Of a stretch of 64,000 nt of DNA, positions 37,397 through 46,406 are shown piece after piece; within the stretch, counting starts at the first letter, position 1, and each line of letters begins with the position of its first letter. A program made the translations under genes and the position numbers. The notes beneath the pieces are model-generated. The model had not been told where the DNA came from. It saw only the letters and a list, made by a program, of their open reading frames with translations, and made no database searches. Origin of the DNA: JL08 sp963765555 (GTDB taxonomy: Bacteria; Pseudomonadota; Alphaproteobacteria; Rhodobacterales; Rhodobacteraceae); the NCBI GenBank assembly GCA_963765555.1, contig CAVXWX010000004.1:186001-250000 (forward strand), in the 5' to 3' direction.

Positions 37397-37900
37397 ATGA
37401 CCATTAAAAAAAACAGGTATGGGCCAATGACTGCCCCTTTCGTCAAACAATTGCCGATTTCAATTCGGGCCGATAACAAGAGCGATGTGCGCACCCAGTT
37501 TGCGGCACTCTGTTACCGTTTGAAAAGTGGCAAGGTCGAGGTTCTTTTGATCACATCGCGCGGCACGGGCCGCTGGATCGTGCCCAAAGGCTGGCCGATG
37601 GACGGGCAAACACCGGCGCAAAGCGCAATGCAGGAAGCGTGGGAAGAGGCGGGCGTTGTCGGCAAGGCGATTGACCGCTGTCTGGGTCTGTATTCCTATA
37701 CCAAGGTTGTTGCCCCGAAAACCGGACTGCCCTGCGTGGCGATGGTGTATCCGGTCGCGGTGAAATCACTGCAATCGGAATTTCCCGAGGCGGGAGAACG
37801 CCGGCGCAAGTGGTTCAGCCAGAAAAAGGCGGCACAGGTGCTGCAAGAGCCGGAACTGGCGCGGATCGTGCGCGATTTCGACCCCAAGATGCTGCGCTGA
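37397..37900 (+). CDS. Nudix hydrolase
   Basis: Diphosphohydrolase of the Nudix superfamily, about 167 residues. The Nudix region lies in KGWPMDGQTPAQSAMQEAWE followed by EAGVVG: the C-terminal half AxQEAWEEAG keeps the metal-binding Glu cluster, while the first half is looser than the classical box, as in DIPP/NUDT3-like members. An alternative start lies 30 bases later (MTAPFVKQL). It is divergent from modA. The substrate is not known; relatives act on diadenosine or inositol polyphosphates. Confidence 0.85.
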   Translation: MTIKKNRYGPMTAPFVKQLPISIRADNKSDVRTQFAALCYRLKSGKVEVLLITSRGTGRWIVPKGWPMDGQTPAQSAMQEAWEEAGVVGKAIDRCLGLYSYTKVVAPKTGLPCVAMVYPVAVKSLQSEFPEAGERRRKWFSQKKAAQVLQEPELARIVRDFDPKMLR

Positions 37901-37970
37901 TCCTGTTCTGGGTGCTTGCGCTTGGCCTTTGCAGGCTTAAGTATGGCATGTCAGACCAAGAGTATCACGC

Positions 37971-38402
37971 ATGATCCAGTATGCTTTGAAATGTGAAGAC
38001 GGGCACAGCTTTGACAGCTGGTTCCAATCGGCGGACGCATTTGAAAAACTGCACCGCGCGGGCCTGATCGAATGTGCGGTCTGCGGCGGCGTTGGCGTGT
38101 CCAAGGCGGTGATGTCGCCCCGGGTGAATTCTGCTGTGGCGACGGCGGACAAGCCCGCGCGCGCCTTGTCCGAACCGGCATCGCCCGCGCAGCAGGCATT
38201 GGCGGAATTGCGCAAGACCATCGAAAAGAATGCGGATTATGTGGGCAACAGGTTTGTCGACGAGGCGCGCGCGATCCACGACGGCACGGCCCCCGAACGC
38301 GCGATCTATGGCGAGGCGCGTCTCGAGGATGCGAAAAAACTGGTTGAGGACGGTGTGCCTGTGGCACCGCTGCCCTTTACCCCAAACCGGAAGGTAAACT
38401 GA
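37971..38402 (+). CDS. DUF1178-family protein
   Basis: A 143-residue protein that matches DUF1178: MIQYALKCEDGHSFDSWFQS at the N-terminus and a CxxC pair (IECAVCGG) near residue 35 that may bind zinc. A middle Ala/Pro linker and a C-terminal block with AIYGEARLEDAKKLVEDGV complete the family pattern. The function is unknown. It is 3 bases before an SDR gene, on the same strand, so the two probably share a transcript. Confidence 0.88.
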   Translation: MIQYALKCEDGHSFDSWFQSADAFEKLHRAGLIECAVCGGVGVSKAVMSPRVNSAVATADKPARALSEPASPAQQALAELRKTIEKNADYVGNRFVDEARAIHDGTAPERAIYGEARLEDAKKLVEDGVPVAPLPFTPNRKVN

Positions 38403-38405
38403 TCC

Positions 38406-39050
38406 ATGCATGTTTTGATTACGGGGGCCAATCGCGGCATCGGCGCGGCGCTGGCGGCGGCCTATCGCGCCAACGGGGCGGATGTGACCGGCACGGCGCG
38501 CGACGGATCGGGCGATGCGGTGCTGGATGTGACCGACCCGCACAGCCACGCCGCGCTGGCACAGGCGATGGGCGGCAAGCCTATTGATCTGCTGGTGTGT
38601 AATGCGGGGGTGTATCTGGACAAGGGGCAGTCTTTGGCCAACGGGTATGGTGCCGATATGTGGGCGCAGACCTTTGCCGCCAATGTGACCGGCGTGTTTT
38701 TAAGCATTCAAAGCCTGCTGCCGTCTGTGCGCCTGTCGGATGCGCCCAAAATTGCGATCATTTCATCGCAAATGGCATCGGATACCCATGCGCCGGGGGG
38801 CAGTTACATTTATCGCGCGTCCAAGGCGGCGGCGCTGAACCTTGGGCGCAATCTGGCGGTAGATCTGAAGCCCGAAGGGATTGCTGTGGGCATCTACCAT
38901 CCCGGTTGGGTACAGACGGATATGGGCGGGCCTTCTGCGTCGATCACCGTGGATCAGGCCGCAGGCGGGCTGGTAAAGCGGTTTGACCACTTGTCACTGG
39001 CCACGACGGGCTGTTTTGAAACCTGGGACGGGCAGGCGCACGCGTTTTAA
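38406..39050 (+). CDS. short-chain dehydrogenase/reductase
   Basis: Classical SDR oxidoreductase, 214 residues. The NAD(P)-binding motif TGANRGIG is at 6-13, LVCNAGVYLD follows near 63, and the catalytic Tyr-Lys pair is in IYRASKAAALN (YxxxK), preceded by an active-site Ser in IISSQM. The lack of an acidic residue after beta-2 does not settle NADH versus NADPH. Substrate unknown. Co-transcribed with the DUF1178 gene. Confidence 0.9.
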   Translation: MHVLITGANRGIGAALAAAYRANGADVTGTARDGSGDAVLDVTDPHSHAALAQAMGGKPIDLLVCNAGVYLDKGQSLANGYGADMWAQTFAANVTGVFLSIQSLLPSVRLSDAPKIAIISSQMASDTHAPGGSYIYRASKAAALNLGRNLAVDLKPEGIAVGIYHPGWVQTDMGGPSASITVDQAAGGLVKRFDHLSLATTGCFETWDGQAHAF

Positions 39051-39186
39051 GGGTGGTACGTGCACAGGCTGGCCTTGCGAGGCGTTACGTTGCCGGACGT
39101 GCGGTGATTTGGCAGCGCGGCCCCACTTGCCCTTGGGCGCGCCGCCGCGTAAACCCGCCCCGTTCAAGGCGCGTGAAGGAAGATCA

Positions 39187-40425
39187 ATGCCGGTTCTAGT
39201 GATGAAATTCGGGGGCACATCCGTGGCCACGCTGGACCGGATCAAGCGGGCCGCGAAACGCGTGGGCGTGGAAGTGGCCAAGGGCTATGATGTGATCGTG
39301 ATTGTGTCGGCCATGTCGGGCAAGACCAATGAACTGGTCGGCTGGGTGCAGGACACATCGCCCCTGTTTGATGCGCGCGAATATGATGCGGTCGTGTCTT
39401 CGGGCGAAAACGTGACCGCCGGATTGATGGCGCTGACCCTGCAGGAAATGGATGTGCCCGCGCGCAGCTGGCAGGGCTGGCAGGTGCCGGTGAAAACCAC
39501 ATCGGCCCATTCCAGCGCCCGGATCGAGGATATTCCGCCCGAAAACATCCGCGCGAAGTTTGCCCAAGGCATGCGCGTGGCCGTTGTGTCGGGATTTCAG
39601 GGGGTCAGCCCCGAGGGGCGTATTACCACGCTGGGGCGGGGGGGCAGTGATACAACCGCCGTGGCCTTTGCCGCCGCGTTCGAGGCGGAACGCTGTGATA
39701 TCTATACCGATGTGGACGGGGTTTACACGACCGACCCGCGCATCACGTCCAAGGCGCGCAAGCTGGACAAGATCGCGTTCGAGGAAATGCTGGAACTGGC
39801 GTCGCTGGGCGCAAAGGTGTTGCAGACCCGTTCGGTCGAACTGGCGATGCGCTACAAGGTCAAGCTGCGCGTGCTAAGCAGTTTCGAGGAACAATCTGAC
39901 ACGGCGGGAACGCTGGTGTGTGACGAGGATGAGATCATGGAAAGCAATGTAGTGGCCGGTGTGGCCTATTCGCGCGACGAAGCGAAAATGACGCTGGTGT
40001 CGGTGGCCGACCGCCCCGGGATTGCGGCGCTGATTTTCACCGCGCTGAGCGATGCGGGCGTGAACGTGGATATGATCGTGCAGAACATTTCCGAAGAAGG
40101 GCGCACCGATATGACGTTTTCGTGCCCGACCGATCAGGTGGCGCGCGCGCAAAAGGCGATGGGTGATATCAAGGAGTCCGGTGTTCTGAATTTCCACGAT
40201 CTGATCGCGGACACGGATGTGGCCAAGGTTTCGGTTGTGGGCATCGGGATGCGCAGCCACACCGGTGTGGCCGCCAAGATGTTCAAAGTGCTGAGCGACG
40301 AACGGATCAACATCAAGGTCATCACCACATCCGAGATCAAGATTTCGGTGCTGATTGACCGCAAATACATGGAACTGGCCGTGCAAGCGCTGCACGACGC
40401 GTTCGAACTGGAAAAAGCGGGTTAA
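39187..40425 (+). CDS. lysC: aspartate kinase
   Basis: First step of the aspartate family pathway (lysine, threonine, methionine). The start at 39187 gives MPVLVMKFGGTSVATLDRIK; the longer open frame upstream overlaps the SDR gene and is unconserved. The kinase domain has KFGGTSV at 7-13 and TTLGRGGSDTTAVA near 155. Two C-terminal ACT domains (about 265-400) contain VADRPGIAALIF and VGIGMRSHTGVA and should bind feedback inhibitors. 412 residues. It pairs functionally with thrC in this window, and its nearness to ptsP is normal for the family. Confidence 0.97.
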   Translation: MPVLVMKFGGTSVATLDRIKRAAKRVGVEVAKGYDVIVIVSAMSGKTNELVGWVQDTSPLFDAREYDAVVSSGENVTAGLMALTLQEMDVPARSWQGWQVPVKTTSAHSSARIEDIPPENIRAKFAQGMRVAVVSGFQGVSPEGRITTLGRGGSDTTAVAFAAAFEAERCDIYTDVDGVYTTDPRITSKARKLDKIAFEEMLELASLGAKVLQTRSVELAMRYKVKLRVLSSFEEQSDTAGTLVCDEDEIMESNVVAGVAYSRDEAKMTLVSVADRPGIAALIFTALSDAGVNVDMIVQNISEEGRTDMTFSCPTDQVARAQKAMGDIKESGVLNFHDLIADTDVAKVSVVGIGMRSHTGVAAKMFKVLSDERINIKVITTSEIKISVLIDRKYMELAVQALHDAFELEKAG

Positions 40426-41090
40426 AGCGTTTTGAGCTTGTCCGCGTTCAGCGGGCAGCACAGGTAAACGCCGAATTCGGTGCCGATATCGGCGCTGACG
40501 CGGGCGTGCACGGCCCCCTGCCGGTCCAGAAACCGCTGATGATCCTGCGTGGGAAACACGCCTTCGTGCCAGATGCCGGCATGGATATACAAACCTTGCG
40601 TTCCGTCACACCAGAAGGCGATCACCTTGTCCGGCGTCAGGTTGTCGCCGGGCAGCGCCACAGGCACGACAAACGGCTTGTTGTCCAACGGAAAAAACAA
40701 CTGCCCGCCATCGGGATGATAATTCATGTGCCACAGCAGAACCTGATCGCGGGGTGCGGTCTGGCGCTCTGTCTGTGCCTGTTGCGGATCGGCGGACCAT
40801 CCCAGAACATAATGGCCTGAAACGGCTTCGTTCTCGCCGTAAAGAACATCGCCTTTCCAGTCGCATTTGAACGTGCCTTCGACAAAGCCGCCTTCGTCGC
40901 CGGTGCCGTCGTCGATGGGACGCCAGCCTTGCTGGGGCCAGCGGGTGATTTCGATATTAAATGTCGCGGGATCATCCACCAGACATCCGTATCCTTTCAC
41001 ACTTGCATCGCTTGCACGGACAAGCGGCACCTCGTGCCATGGCAATGAGGGTTTCGAACTGGCTTCGAAGATGTATTGCGGTTGGTTCAT
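40422..41090 (-). CDS. ureidoglycolate lyase-like protein
   Basis: A 222-residue protein whose C-terminal part resembles ureidoglycolate lyase (AllA family): PDKVIAFWCDGTQGLYIHAG, then IWHEGVFPTQDH. Family enzymes split ureidoglycolate to glyoxylate and urea late in purine degradation. The protein is longer than the usual 160-170 residues and no other purine-degradation genes are adjacent, so the role may differ. Its stop overlaps the lysC stop, tail to tail. Confidence 0.65.
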   Translation of the reverse strand: MNQPQYIFEASSKPSLPWHEVPLVRASDASVKGYGCLVDDPATFNIEITRWPQQGWRPIDDGTGDEGGFVEGTFKCDWKGDVLYGENEAVSGHYVLGWSADPQQAQTERQTAPRDQVLLWHMNYHPDGGQLFFPLDNKPFVVPVALPGDNLTPDKVIAFWCDGTQGLYIHAGIWHEGVFPTQDHQRFLDRQGAVHARVSADIGTEFGVYLCCPLNADKLKTL

Positions 41091-41347
41091 GGGACCGGGC
41101 CTTTGGCTGATGTGCAGCGATCAGGTGAATTCTATATTGCTTTGAAAGGGCAGATCAATTCTCATCATCGGTGCAGGCGGTCAGGGAACACGGGTCTTGT
41201 GCATATTTTTTCGGCATATGCGTGCGGACGGGGCGGCCGAAACAGCCGCACAGGCAGAAATGGCGTTTCGCTTTCACACGCGCTGTTCTATAGAGTGACG
41301 CTGGGTGCCAGCCATGCGGTGCCTGACGACAAGGGTTGGATGATGTA

Positions 41348-43591
41348 ATGCCGGAACGCACAGAATCAGAAAGCCGCCGGTTGCTGGGACGGTTGCGCGA
41401 TGCGATGGCCAGCGATGAAGCCGGACAGGCCCGTCTGAACAAGATCACGCATCTGATCGCGGATTCCATGCGGTCCGAAGTGTGTTCGATCTATCTGTTT
41501 CGCGATGACGTAACGCTGGAATTATGCGCCACAGAAGGGTTGAACCCTGAATCGGTTCACCAAACCCGCATGAAACTGGGCGAAGGGCTGGTGGGGCGCG
41601 TCGCAAAGAACCGCCAGATCATCAATACCCCGAATGCGCCGGGGGCCAAAGGCTTCCGCTTTATGCCCGAAACCGGAGAAGAGGTGTTTTCGTCCTTTTT
41701 GGGTATCCCCATTCAACGGCTGGGCGAGGCGCTGGGCGTGCTGGTGGTTCAATCGCGTGAAGCGCGGGAATTTTCCGCCGACGAAGTCTATGCGCTGGAA
41801 GTGGTTGCGATGGTTCTGGCCGAAATGACGGAACTGGGTGCGTTTGTTGGCGAAGGGGCCGCATTGTCGGCGCGCCATCAGCAGCCTGTTCTGATCCGCG
41901 GAACCACGGGGCAGGAAGGCGCCGCAGAGGGGCATGTCTGGCTGCATGAACCACGGGTGGTTGTTTCAAATCCGATTGCGGACGATCCTGCCGTCGAATT
42001 GCAACGCCTGCAAAGCGCTGTCGAGGAACTGCGCGTGGGCGTCGACAAAATGCTGGATATGGCGGCGATCGGGGACAAGGAACAGCGGCAGGTTCTGGAA
42101 GCCTACCGGATGTTTGCCAATTCCAAAGGCTGGATGCGCCGGATGGAAGAGGACATTGCCCAGGGTCTGTCGGCCGAGGCGGCGGTGGAAAAGGAACAAT
42201 CGCTGGCGCGCAGCCGCATCGGGCAGGCGCAGGACAGCTATTTGCGCGAACGGCTGAGTGATCTGGATGATTTGAGCAACCGGCTTTTGCGTATCCTGAC
42301 CGGCCAAGGCACCGAAACCGGGGCTGAAATGCCGCAGGATCCGATCCTGATCGCCCGCAATATCGGGCCAGCCGAATTGCTGGATTATGGCCGGTCGCTG
42401 CGCGGCATCGTTCTGGAAGAAGGATCGGTGGGCAGCCACGCGGCCATTGTCGCGCGCGCGCTGGCCATTCCGCTGGTCGTGCGGGCGGGCCGGATTATTT
42501 CCGAGGCGCTGAACGGCGATCATGTGATGGTGGACGGCGATCAGGGCGTTGTGCATCTGCGCCCCGATGACAGCGTTGTCACGGCGTTTCGCGACAAGAT
42601 CGCGATGCAGGCGGATGCGCTGGAACGCTATGCGTCGATCCGCGACAAGCCTGCCGAAACCAGATGCGGTGCCGTGATCGGGATGCATATGAATGCCGGT
42701 CTGATGGCCGACCTGCCGTCTTTGGACGGGTCGGGGGCCGAAGGCGTGGGCCTGTTCCGCACCGAATTGCAGTTTCTGGTGCGCAACAAGATGCCCACAC
42801 GCACCGAACTGGCCGCGCTGTATGCGCGGGTGCTGGATGCGGCGCATGGCAAGCGGGTGGTGTTTCGCACGCTGGATATCGGATCGGACAAGGTGCTGCC
42901 CTATATGAAGCCCACGGACGAACCCAACCCCGCGCTGGGCTGGCGGGCGATCCGGGTGGGGCTGGACAAGCCGGGGATCATGCGGATGCAGTTGCAGGCG
43001 CTGTTGCGCGCGGCCAACGGGCGGCCGCTGACCGTGATGTTCCCGTTTGTGGCACAGTTCGAGGAATACCGTGCCGCGCGCGCCGAGGTGGACAAGACCA
43101 TCGCGCGCGAAAAACGGCTGGGCCATGTGCTGCCGGAACGTATCGAGATCGGGGCGATGCTGGAAACGCCATCGCTGGCCTTTGCGCCGCAGAAGTTTTT
43201 CGACGAGGTGGAATTCCTGTCGATCGGCGGCAACGACCTGAAACAGTTTTTCTTTGCCGCGGATCGTGAAAACGAACGGGTGCGGCGGCGCTATGACACG
43301 CTGAACGTCAGTTTCCTGAGCCTGATCGAAAAGATCGTGGAGCGCTGCGCGCTGTCGGGCACGCCATTGTCGTTTTGCGGCGAGGATGCGGGCCGCCCGA
43401 TCGAGGCGATGTGTCTGGCCGCGATCGGATTGCGCACGCTGTCGATGCGCCCCGCGTCCATCGGGCCGGTCAAAAGCCTGTTGCGCCGCACCAATCTGGA
43501 CGAGGTGCGGCAGGTGATTGCCGATGCGCGCCATCGCGGTGAAATGTCAGTGCGCCCCGCGATCATGGAATACCTGCGCGCGCAAGGATAG
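41348..43591 (+). CDS. ptsP: PtsP, nitrogen-PTS enzyme I with GAF domain
   Basis: Phosphoenolpyruvate-protein phosphotransferase (EI-Ntr) that feeds phosphate to NPr and EIIA-Ntr and links nitrogen and carbon state to regulation. I place the start at 41348 (MPERTESESRR). An N-terminal GAF domain (about 20-165) with KLGEGLVGRVA may sense glutamine or 2-oxoglutarate. The phosphohistidine is in GSVGSHAAIVARALAIP; the PEP-binding TIM barrel contains GVGLFRTELQFL and EIGAMLETPSLAF. 747 residues. The partner genes ptsN and ptsH are not in the window. Confidence 0.95.
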   Translation: MPERTESESRRLLGRLRDAMASDEAGQARLNKITHLIADSMRSEVCSIYLFRDDVTLELCATEGLNPESVHQTRMKLGEGLVGRVAKNRQIINTPNAPGAKGFRFMPETGEEVFSSFLGIPIQRLGEALGVLVVQSREAREFSADEVYALEVVAMVLAEMTELGAFVGEGAALSARHQQPVLIRGTTGQEGAAEGHVWLHEPRVVVSNPIADDPAVELQRLQSAVEELRVGVDKMLDMAAIGDKEQRQVLEAYRMFANSKGWMRRMEEDIAQGLSAEAAVEKEQSLARSRIGQAQDSYLRERLSDLDDLSNRLLRILTGQGTETGAEMPQDPILIARNIGPAELLDYGRSLRGIVLEEGSVGSHAAIVARALAIPLVVRAGRIISEALNGDHVMVDGDQGVVHLRPDDSVVTAFRDKIAMQADALERYASIRDKPAETRCGAVIGMHMNAGLMADLPSLDGSGAEGVGLFRTELQFLVRNKMPTRTELAALYARVLDAAHGKRVVFRTLDIGSDKVLPYMKPTDEPNPALGWRAIRVGLDKPGIMRMQLQALLRAANGRPLTVMFPFVAQFEEYRAARAEVDKTIAREKRLGHVLPERIEIGAMLETPSLAFAPQKFFDEVEFLSIGGNDLKQFFFAADRENERVRRRYDTLNVSFLSLIEKIVERCALSGTPLSFCGEDAGRPIEAMCLAAIGLRTLSMRPASIGPVKSLLRRTNLDEVRQVIADARHRGEMSVRPAIMEYLRAQG

Positions 43592-43633
43592 GCGCGCGCA
43601 AACGCGATTGTGCGGTTTGTGGCGGCGGCCGGA

Positions 43634-43658
43634 TTTTCCGTATTTGGGGCAAAAAGAA
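43634..43658. repeat. convergent-gap repeat, copy 3
   Basis: TTTTCCGTATTTGGGGCAAA then AAGAA: the same length as the copy at 34638 with three substitutions. It lies between the facing ends of ptsP and a GNAT gene. Confidence 0.7.
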
Positions 43659-43673
43659 CGGTATGGCGGGGCG

Positions 43674-44189
43674 TTACGGGCCCCACAGGGCCGGATCCCT
43701 CCAGGGTGTTGGCAGGAACAGGGTGCCCGCCTTTAACGGGGGGCGTTGCGCCAGCACCAGCGATTGCCAAGCCTCTGCCCATGTGTCGGGGATCGGGCAG
43801 GGCGGGGTTATGGTGCGCTCCGGTGCGAACCCGAAGCGGCGGTAATAGCGCGGATCGCCCAGAACAAAGACCTGCGCGATGCCCAAGGCGGCAAGGTGAT
43901 CCAGTCCGGTGCGCACAAGCGTGCTGCCGTATCCCTGTTTCTGATGTGAGGGGTTCACCGCCAACGGGCCAAGAAGCGCGCCGTTCTGTGTGTTCGGCTC
44001 GGTCCCGCCGAACGAGAACAGGATATGCGCGATAAGGGTGTCATCTTGGAACCCGGCCAGTGACAGGACCTTCGCGTCGCTGTCCAGCAATTGCGTGACA
44101 AGGGGGATCAGGTCTTCCTCAGGGAAGGCCAGCGGGTACAGCGCCCTGATCTGCGCCAGATCACGCGGCGTGGTTGCGCGGATGATCAT
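43674..44189 (-). CDS. YhbS-type GNAT N-acetyltransferase
   Basis: A 171-residue acetyltransferase. Acetyl-CoA-binding motif LLGPLAVNPSHQKQGYGST (about 93-111) and LGDPRYYRRFGF near residue 135 match the YhbS group, as in the gene at 33293; the two are distant paralogues. Substrate unknown. It is 18 bases after the PhyH dioxygenase gene on the same strand and is probably co-transcribed with it. Confidence 0.87.
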   Translation of the reverse strand: MIIRATTPRDLAQIRALYPLAFPEEDLIPLVTQLLDSDAKVLSLAGFQDDTLIAHILFSFGGTEPNTQNGALLGPLAVNPSHQKQGYGSTLVRTGLDHLAALGIAQVFVLGDPRYYRRFGFAPERTITPPCPIPDTWAEAWQSLVLAQRPPLKAGTLFLPTPWRDPALWGP

Positions 44190-44207
44190 GGCGCATTCCG
44201 GGCCGGA

Positions 44208-45011
44208 TTAGCCATCGCTGGTGTAGAGTACTGGAAACCAGTCTTCGCGCAGGCGTTGCCCGTCTTGCATATCGTGCCCCGGAAAGGGCGGCGACGTTGG
44301 CCCCGGGCGCGAGACATAGCGCGCATCATCCCCGACAAGGCGCAGGGAAAACGCGCGCCGCCGCGCGGCGCTGGTGTTGCCCCGCGCGCCGTGCAGGACG
44401 TGATAGTGAAAGGCCACCGCATCGCCCGGTTCCATATCCCATTCGCGGATGTCCATGCCGTCTGCATCGGGGTCCGGCACGGGCATGTAATCGTCTTCGT
44501 TGGGATAAAAGCTGGTTTCGGACAGCCAGCGTGTGGGCAGGACCGGTTTGGGCCATCTGTGGCTGCCTGCGACGCAGCGCAGGCCGGCGTCTGTGACCGG
44601 ATCAAGCGGTGACCAGAAGCTGACGGTTTGTTGCCCGTCTACGAAATAATAGGGGCCATCGCTGTGCCATGGGGTGGATTTGGAGGTGCCGGGTTCCTTG
44701 ACCAGAACATGATCGTGGAACATCTGCACGCGGTTTGATTGCATCAGGTCGGCGGCAACTTCGGCGGCGGGGGAGTGCGCGATGACATCCTGAAACGGCT
44801 GGATGCGCTGCCAGTTGCAGTAATCATCAAAAAACCGCCCCGCTTCGCCCTGTTTCAGATTTTCGGCCGCGTAAGGGCCGGGATCGGCCATGTTCTGGGC
44901 GATACCGTCGCGCAGCGCATCGACATGATCGGCGAACAGGCCACGAATGATGACAACACCGTCCTTTTGATAGGTGTCGATGTCGGATTGCGAAATCAGG
45001 GGGTGAGGCAT
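44208..45011 (-). CDS. phytanoyl-CoA dioxygenase-family Fe/2-oxoglutarate oxygenase
   Basis: Non-heme iron, 2-oxoglutarate-dependent hydroxylase of the PhyH family, 267 residues. The iron-binding HxD pair is in STPWHSDGPYYF (about residues 113-124) and the distal His with the 2-oxoglutarate Arg is in HVLHGARGN...RAFSLRLVGDD. The substrate is unknown; bacterial relatives hydroxylate ectoine, betaines or small acids. It is divergent from the operon starting at 45397, so a shared control region and a shared substrate are possible but not shown. Confidence 0.88.
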   Translation of the reverse strand: MPHPLISQSDIDTYQKDGVVIIRGLFADHVDALRDGIAQNMADPGPYAAENLKQGEAGRFFDDYCNWQRIQPFQDVIAHSPAAEVAADLMQSNRVQMFHDHVLVKEPGTSKSTPWHSDGPYYFVDGQQTVSFWSPLDPVTDAGLRCVAGSHRWPKPVLPTRWLSETSFYPNEDDYMPVPDPDADGMDIREWDMEPGDAVAFHYHVLHGARGNTSAARRRAFSLRLVGDDARYVSRPGPTSPPFPGHDMQDGQRLREDWFPVLYTSDG

Positions 45012-45396
45012 GGAACGCTCCGCTAACTGGATTGTGTGAGTGTGTGGTCAACGGACAGGGAAGTCCAGAGCCGCGCGGGGGCGGTTTCGGGCATAAATTT
45101 GCTTAAATGGGTGGGAGGAAGTAAGCATGAAATGTGATTATTTTCGGGAGATAATATGCGAGTCTATTGGCAAGAAAATTGTGTAAATGCGATAAGTGTC
45201 GGCTTTTGCCCACAGGGCGCACATTGATGGGCAGCGATTGGGCGAAATGCGCGGAAATCGGGCGGGACGCTTGCGATGACGCGCTGGCGGATGCGTGGGG
45301 CGATCAAATCAAGGCTGGACCTTGATCACCGGAATGGATTGAAGTTGCGCCAAAGGCATCTGCCTGACCTGTCCCCGATTGAAAAAGGAACGCGCG
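45012..45396. other. divergent control region between phyH-type gene and catabolic operon
   Basis: 385 bases without a clear gene. It holds the inverted repeat at 45308 and a 19-codon frame (45127-45186) with AGGAAG before its ATG. Base composition drops in G+C around 45090-45190. Confidence 0.45.
45308..45326. promoter_or_regulatory. inverted repeat upstream of catabolic operon
   Basis: ATCAAGG and CCTTGAT form a perfect 7-bp inverted repeat with a 5-base spacer, about 70 bases before the first gene of the operon. It could be an operator; no regulator gene is next to it. Confidence 0.4.
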
Positions 45397-46404
45397 ATGA
45401 CACAGCCCCCGGTTTATTTCGATTACCTCAACCGGTTCGATATTGAAGATCTGGCGCTGACGGATGCGGAAATTCTGGCCGCGATCGAGGACAGCCTGAG
45501 CATGCAGGGCAGGGGCGACACAGAGATCGAACCGCGCACCCATATCCGGCCGCGCGCCGGAGTCGAGGGGCACTTCAACGTCTTGCGCGGCTGGATTGGC
45601 GGGCAGATCGACAGTGCGGGCGTCAAGGTGGTGGGCGATTTTGTCGACAATTACAAAGACGGGCGGCCCAGCGAATACGGGCTGCTGACCTTGTTTGATC
45701 CGCGCAACGGCGCGCCAAAGGCGCTGGTGGATGCCACGGGCATTACCGAAATGCGCACCGGCGCGATTACGGCGCTGGGCGCAAAATATCTGGCACCGGA
45801 CAAGCCCAAGGTGCTGGCCCATATCGGCGCGCGGGGCACGGCCTATTGGAACATCCGCTTGCTGTGCCATCTGTTTGATTTTGACGAGGTGCGCGTGCAT
45901 TCGCGCCGCCCCGAAAGCCGCGAGGCGTTTGCCGCGAAACTGGAGGCCGATCTGGGGCGCAAGATTGTGGTGACGCAGGATTGGCAAAGCTGTCTGGAGG
46001 GGGCCGACATTCTGGTCGAGGCATCGCGCCTGCCCGAACCCAAGGTGATGTTCAAAACAGACTGGGTGAAGAAGGGTGCGCTGGTCATTCCCTATGGCAC
46101 CATGTCGACGGTGGAATTGAACCTGACGGACATCATGGACAAGATCGTGATGGATGATTGGGGGCAGGCGCACGGGATTTTCGGCGCGTTGCGGGCGCAT
46201 GTGGACAGCGGCAAGCTGACGGCAGAGACATTGCATGCCGAATTGGGGCAGATCGTGGCCGGTGTGAAACCGGGGCGGGAAAGCGATGATGAAACCATAT
46301 TGTTCTGGCATCGCGGGCTGTCTTTGTCCGACATTGCGCTGGGCCATATGATGCTGGGCAAGGCCGCCGCGATGGGGATCGGGCAGCGGCTGAGGTTTGC
46401 CTGA
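45397..46404 (+). CDS. ornithine cyclodeaminase/mu-crystallin family protein
   Basis: NAD(P)-dependent enzyme of 335 residues; relatives include ornithine cyclodeaminase, ketimine reductases and EutC-type ectoine-degradation proteins. The start at 45397 (MTQPPVYFDYLNRF) is preceded by AAAAAGGAAC. The N-terminal substrate domain has GWIGGQIDSAGVKVVGDF; the Rossmann part has HIGARGTAYWNIR, in which the Gly-rich loop is less standard than GxGxxG; ATGITEMRTGAITALGA is the family hallmark. It heads the operon and ends 2 bases before the lyase gene, so the two probably act on successive amino-acid-derived intermediates. Confidence 0.85.
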   Translation: MTQPPVYFDYLNRFDIEDLALTDAEILAAIEDSLSMQGRGDTEIEPRTHIRPRAGVEGHFNVLRGWIGGQIDSAGVKVVGDFVDNYKDGRPSEYGLLTLFDPRNGAPKALVDATGITEMRTGAITALGAKYLAPDKPKVLAHIGARGTAYWNIRLLCHLFDFDEVRVHSRRPESREAFAAKLEADLGRKIVVTQDWQSCLEGADILVEASRLPEPKVMFKTDWVKKGALVIPYGTMSTVELNLTDIMDKIVMDDWGQAHGIFGALRAHVDSGKLTAETLHAELGQIVAGVKPGRESDDETILFWHRGLSLSDIALGHMMLGKAAAMGIGQRLRFA

Positions 46405-46406
46405 AA

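Noticed and set aside
38983..39186. N-terminal extension of lysC
   Set aside because: The longer frame overlaps the SDR gene end, lacks conservation, and the ATG at 39187 gives the standard aspartate kinase N-terminus.
41966..43534. 522-codon minus-strand frame opposite ptsP
   Set aside because: Antisense shadow; ptsP has complete domains on the other strand.
45304..46347. 347-codon minus-strand frame opposite the OCD-family gene
   Set aside because: Antisense shadow without motifs or ribosome site.
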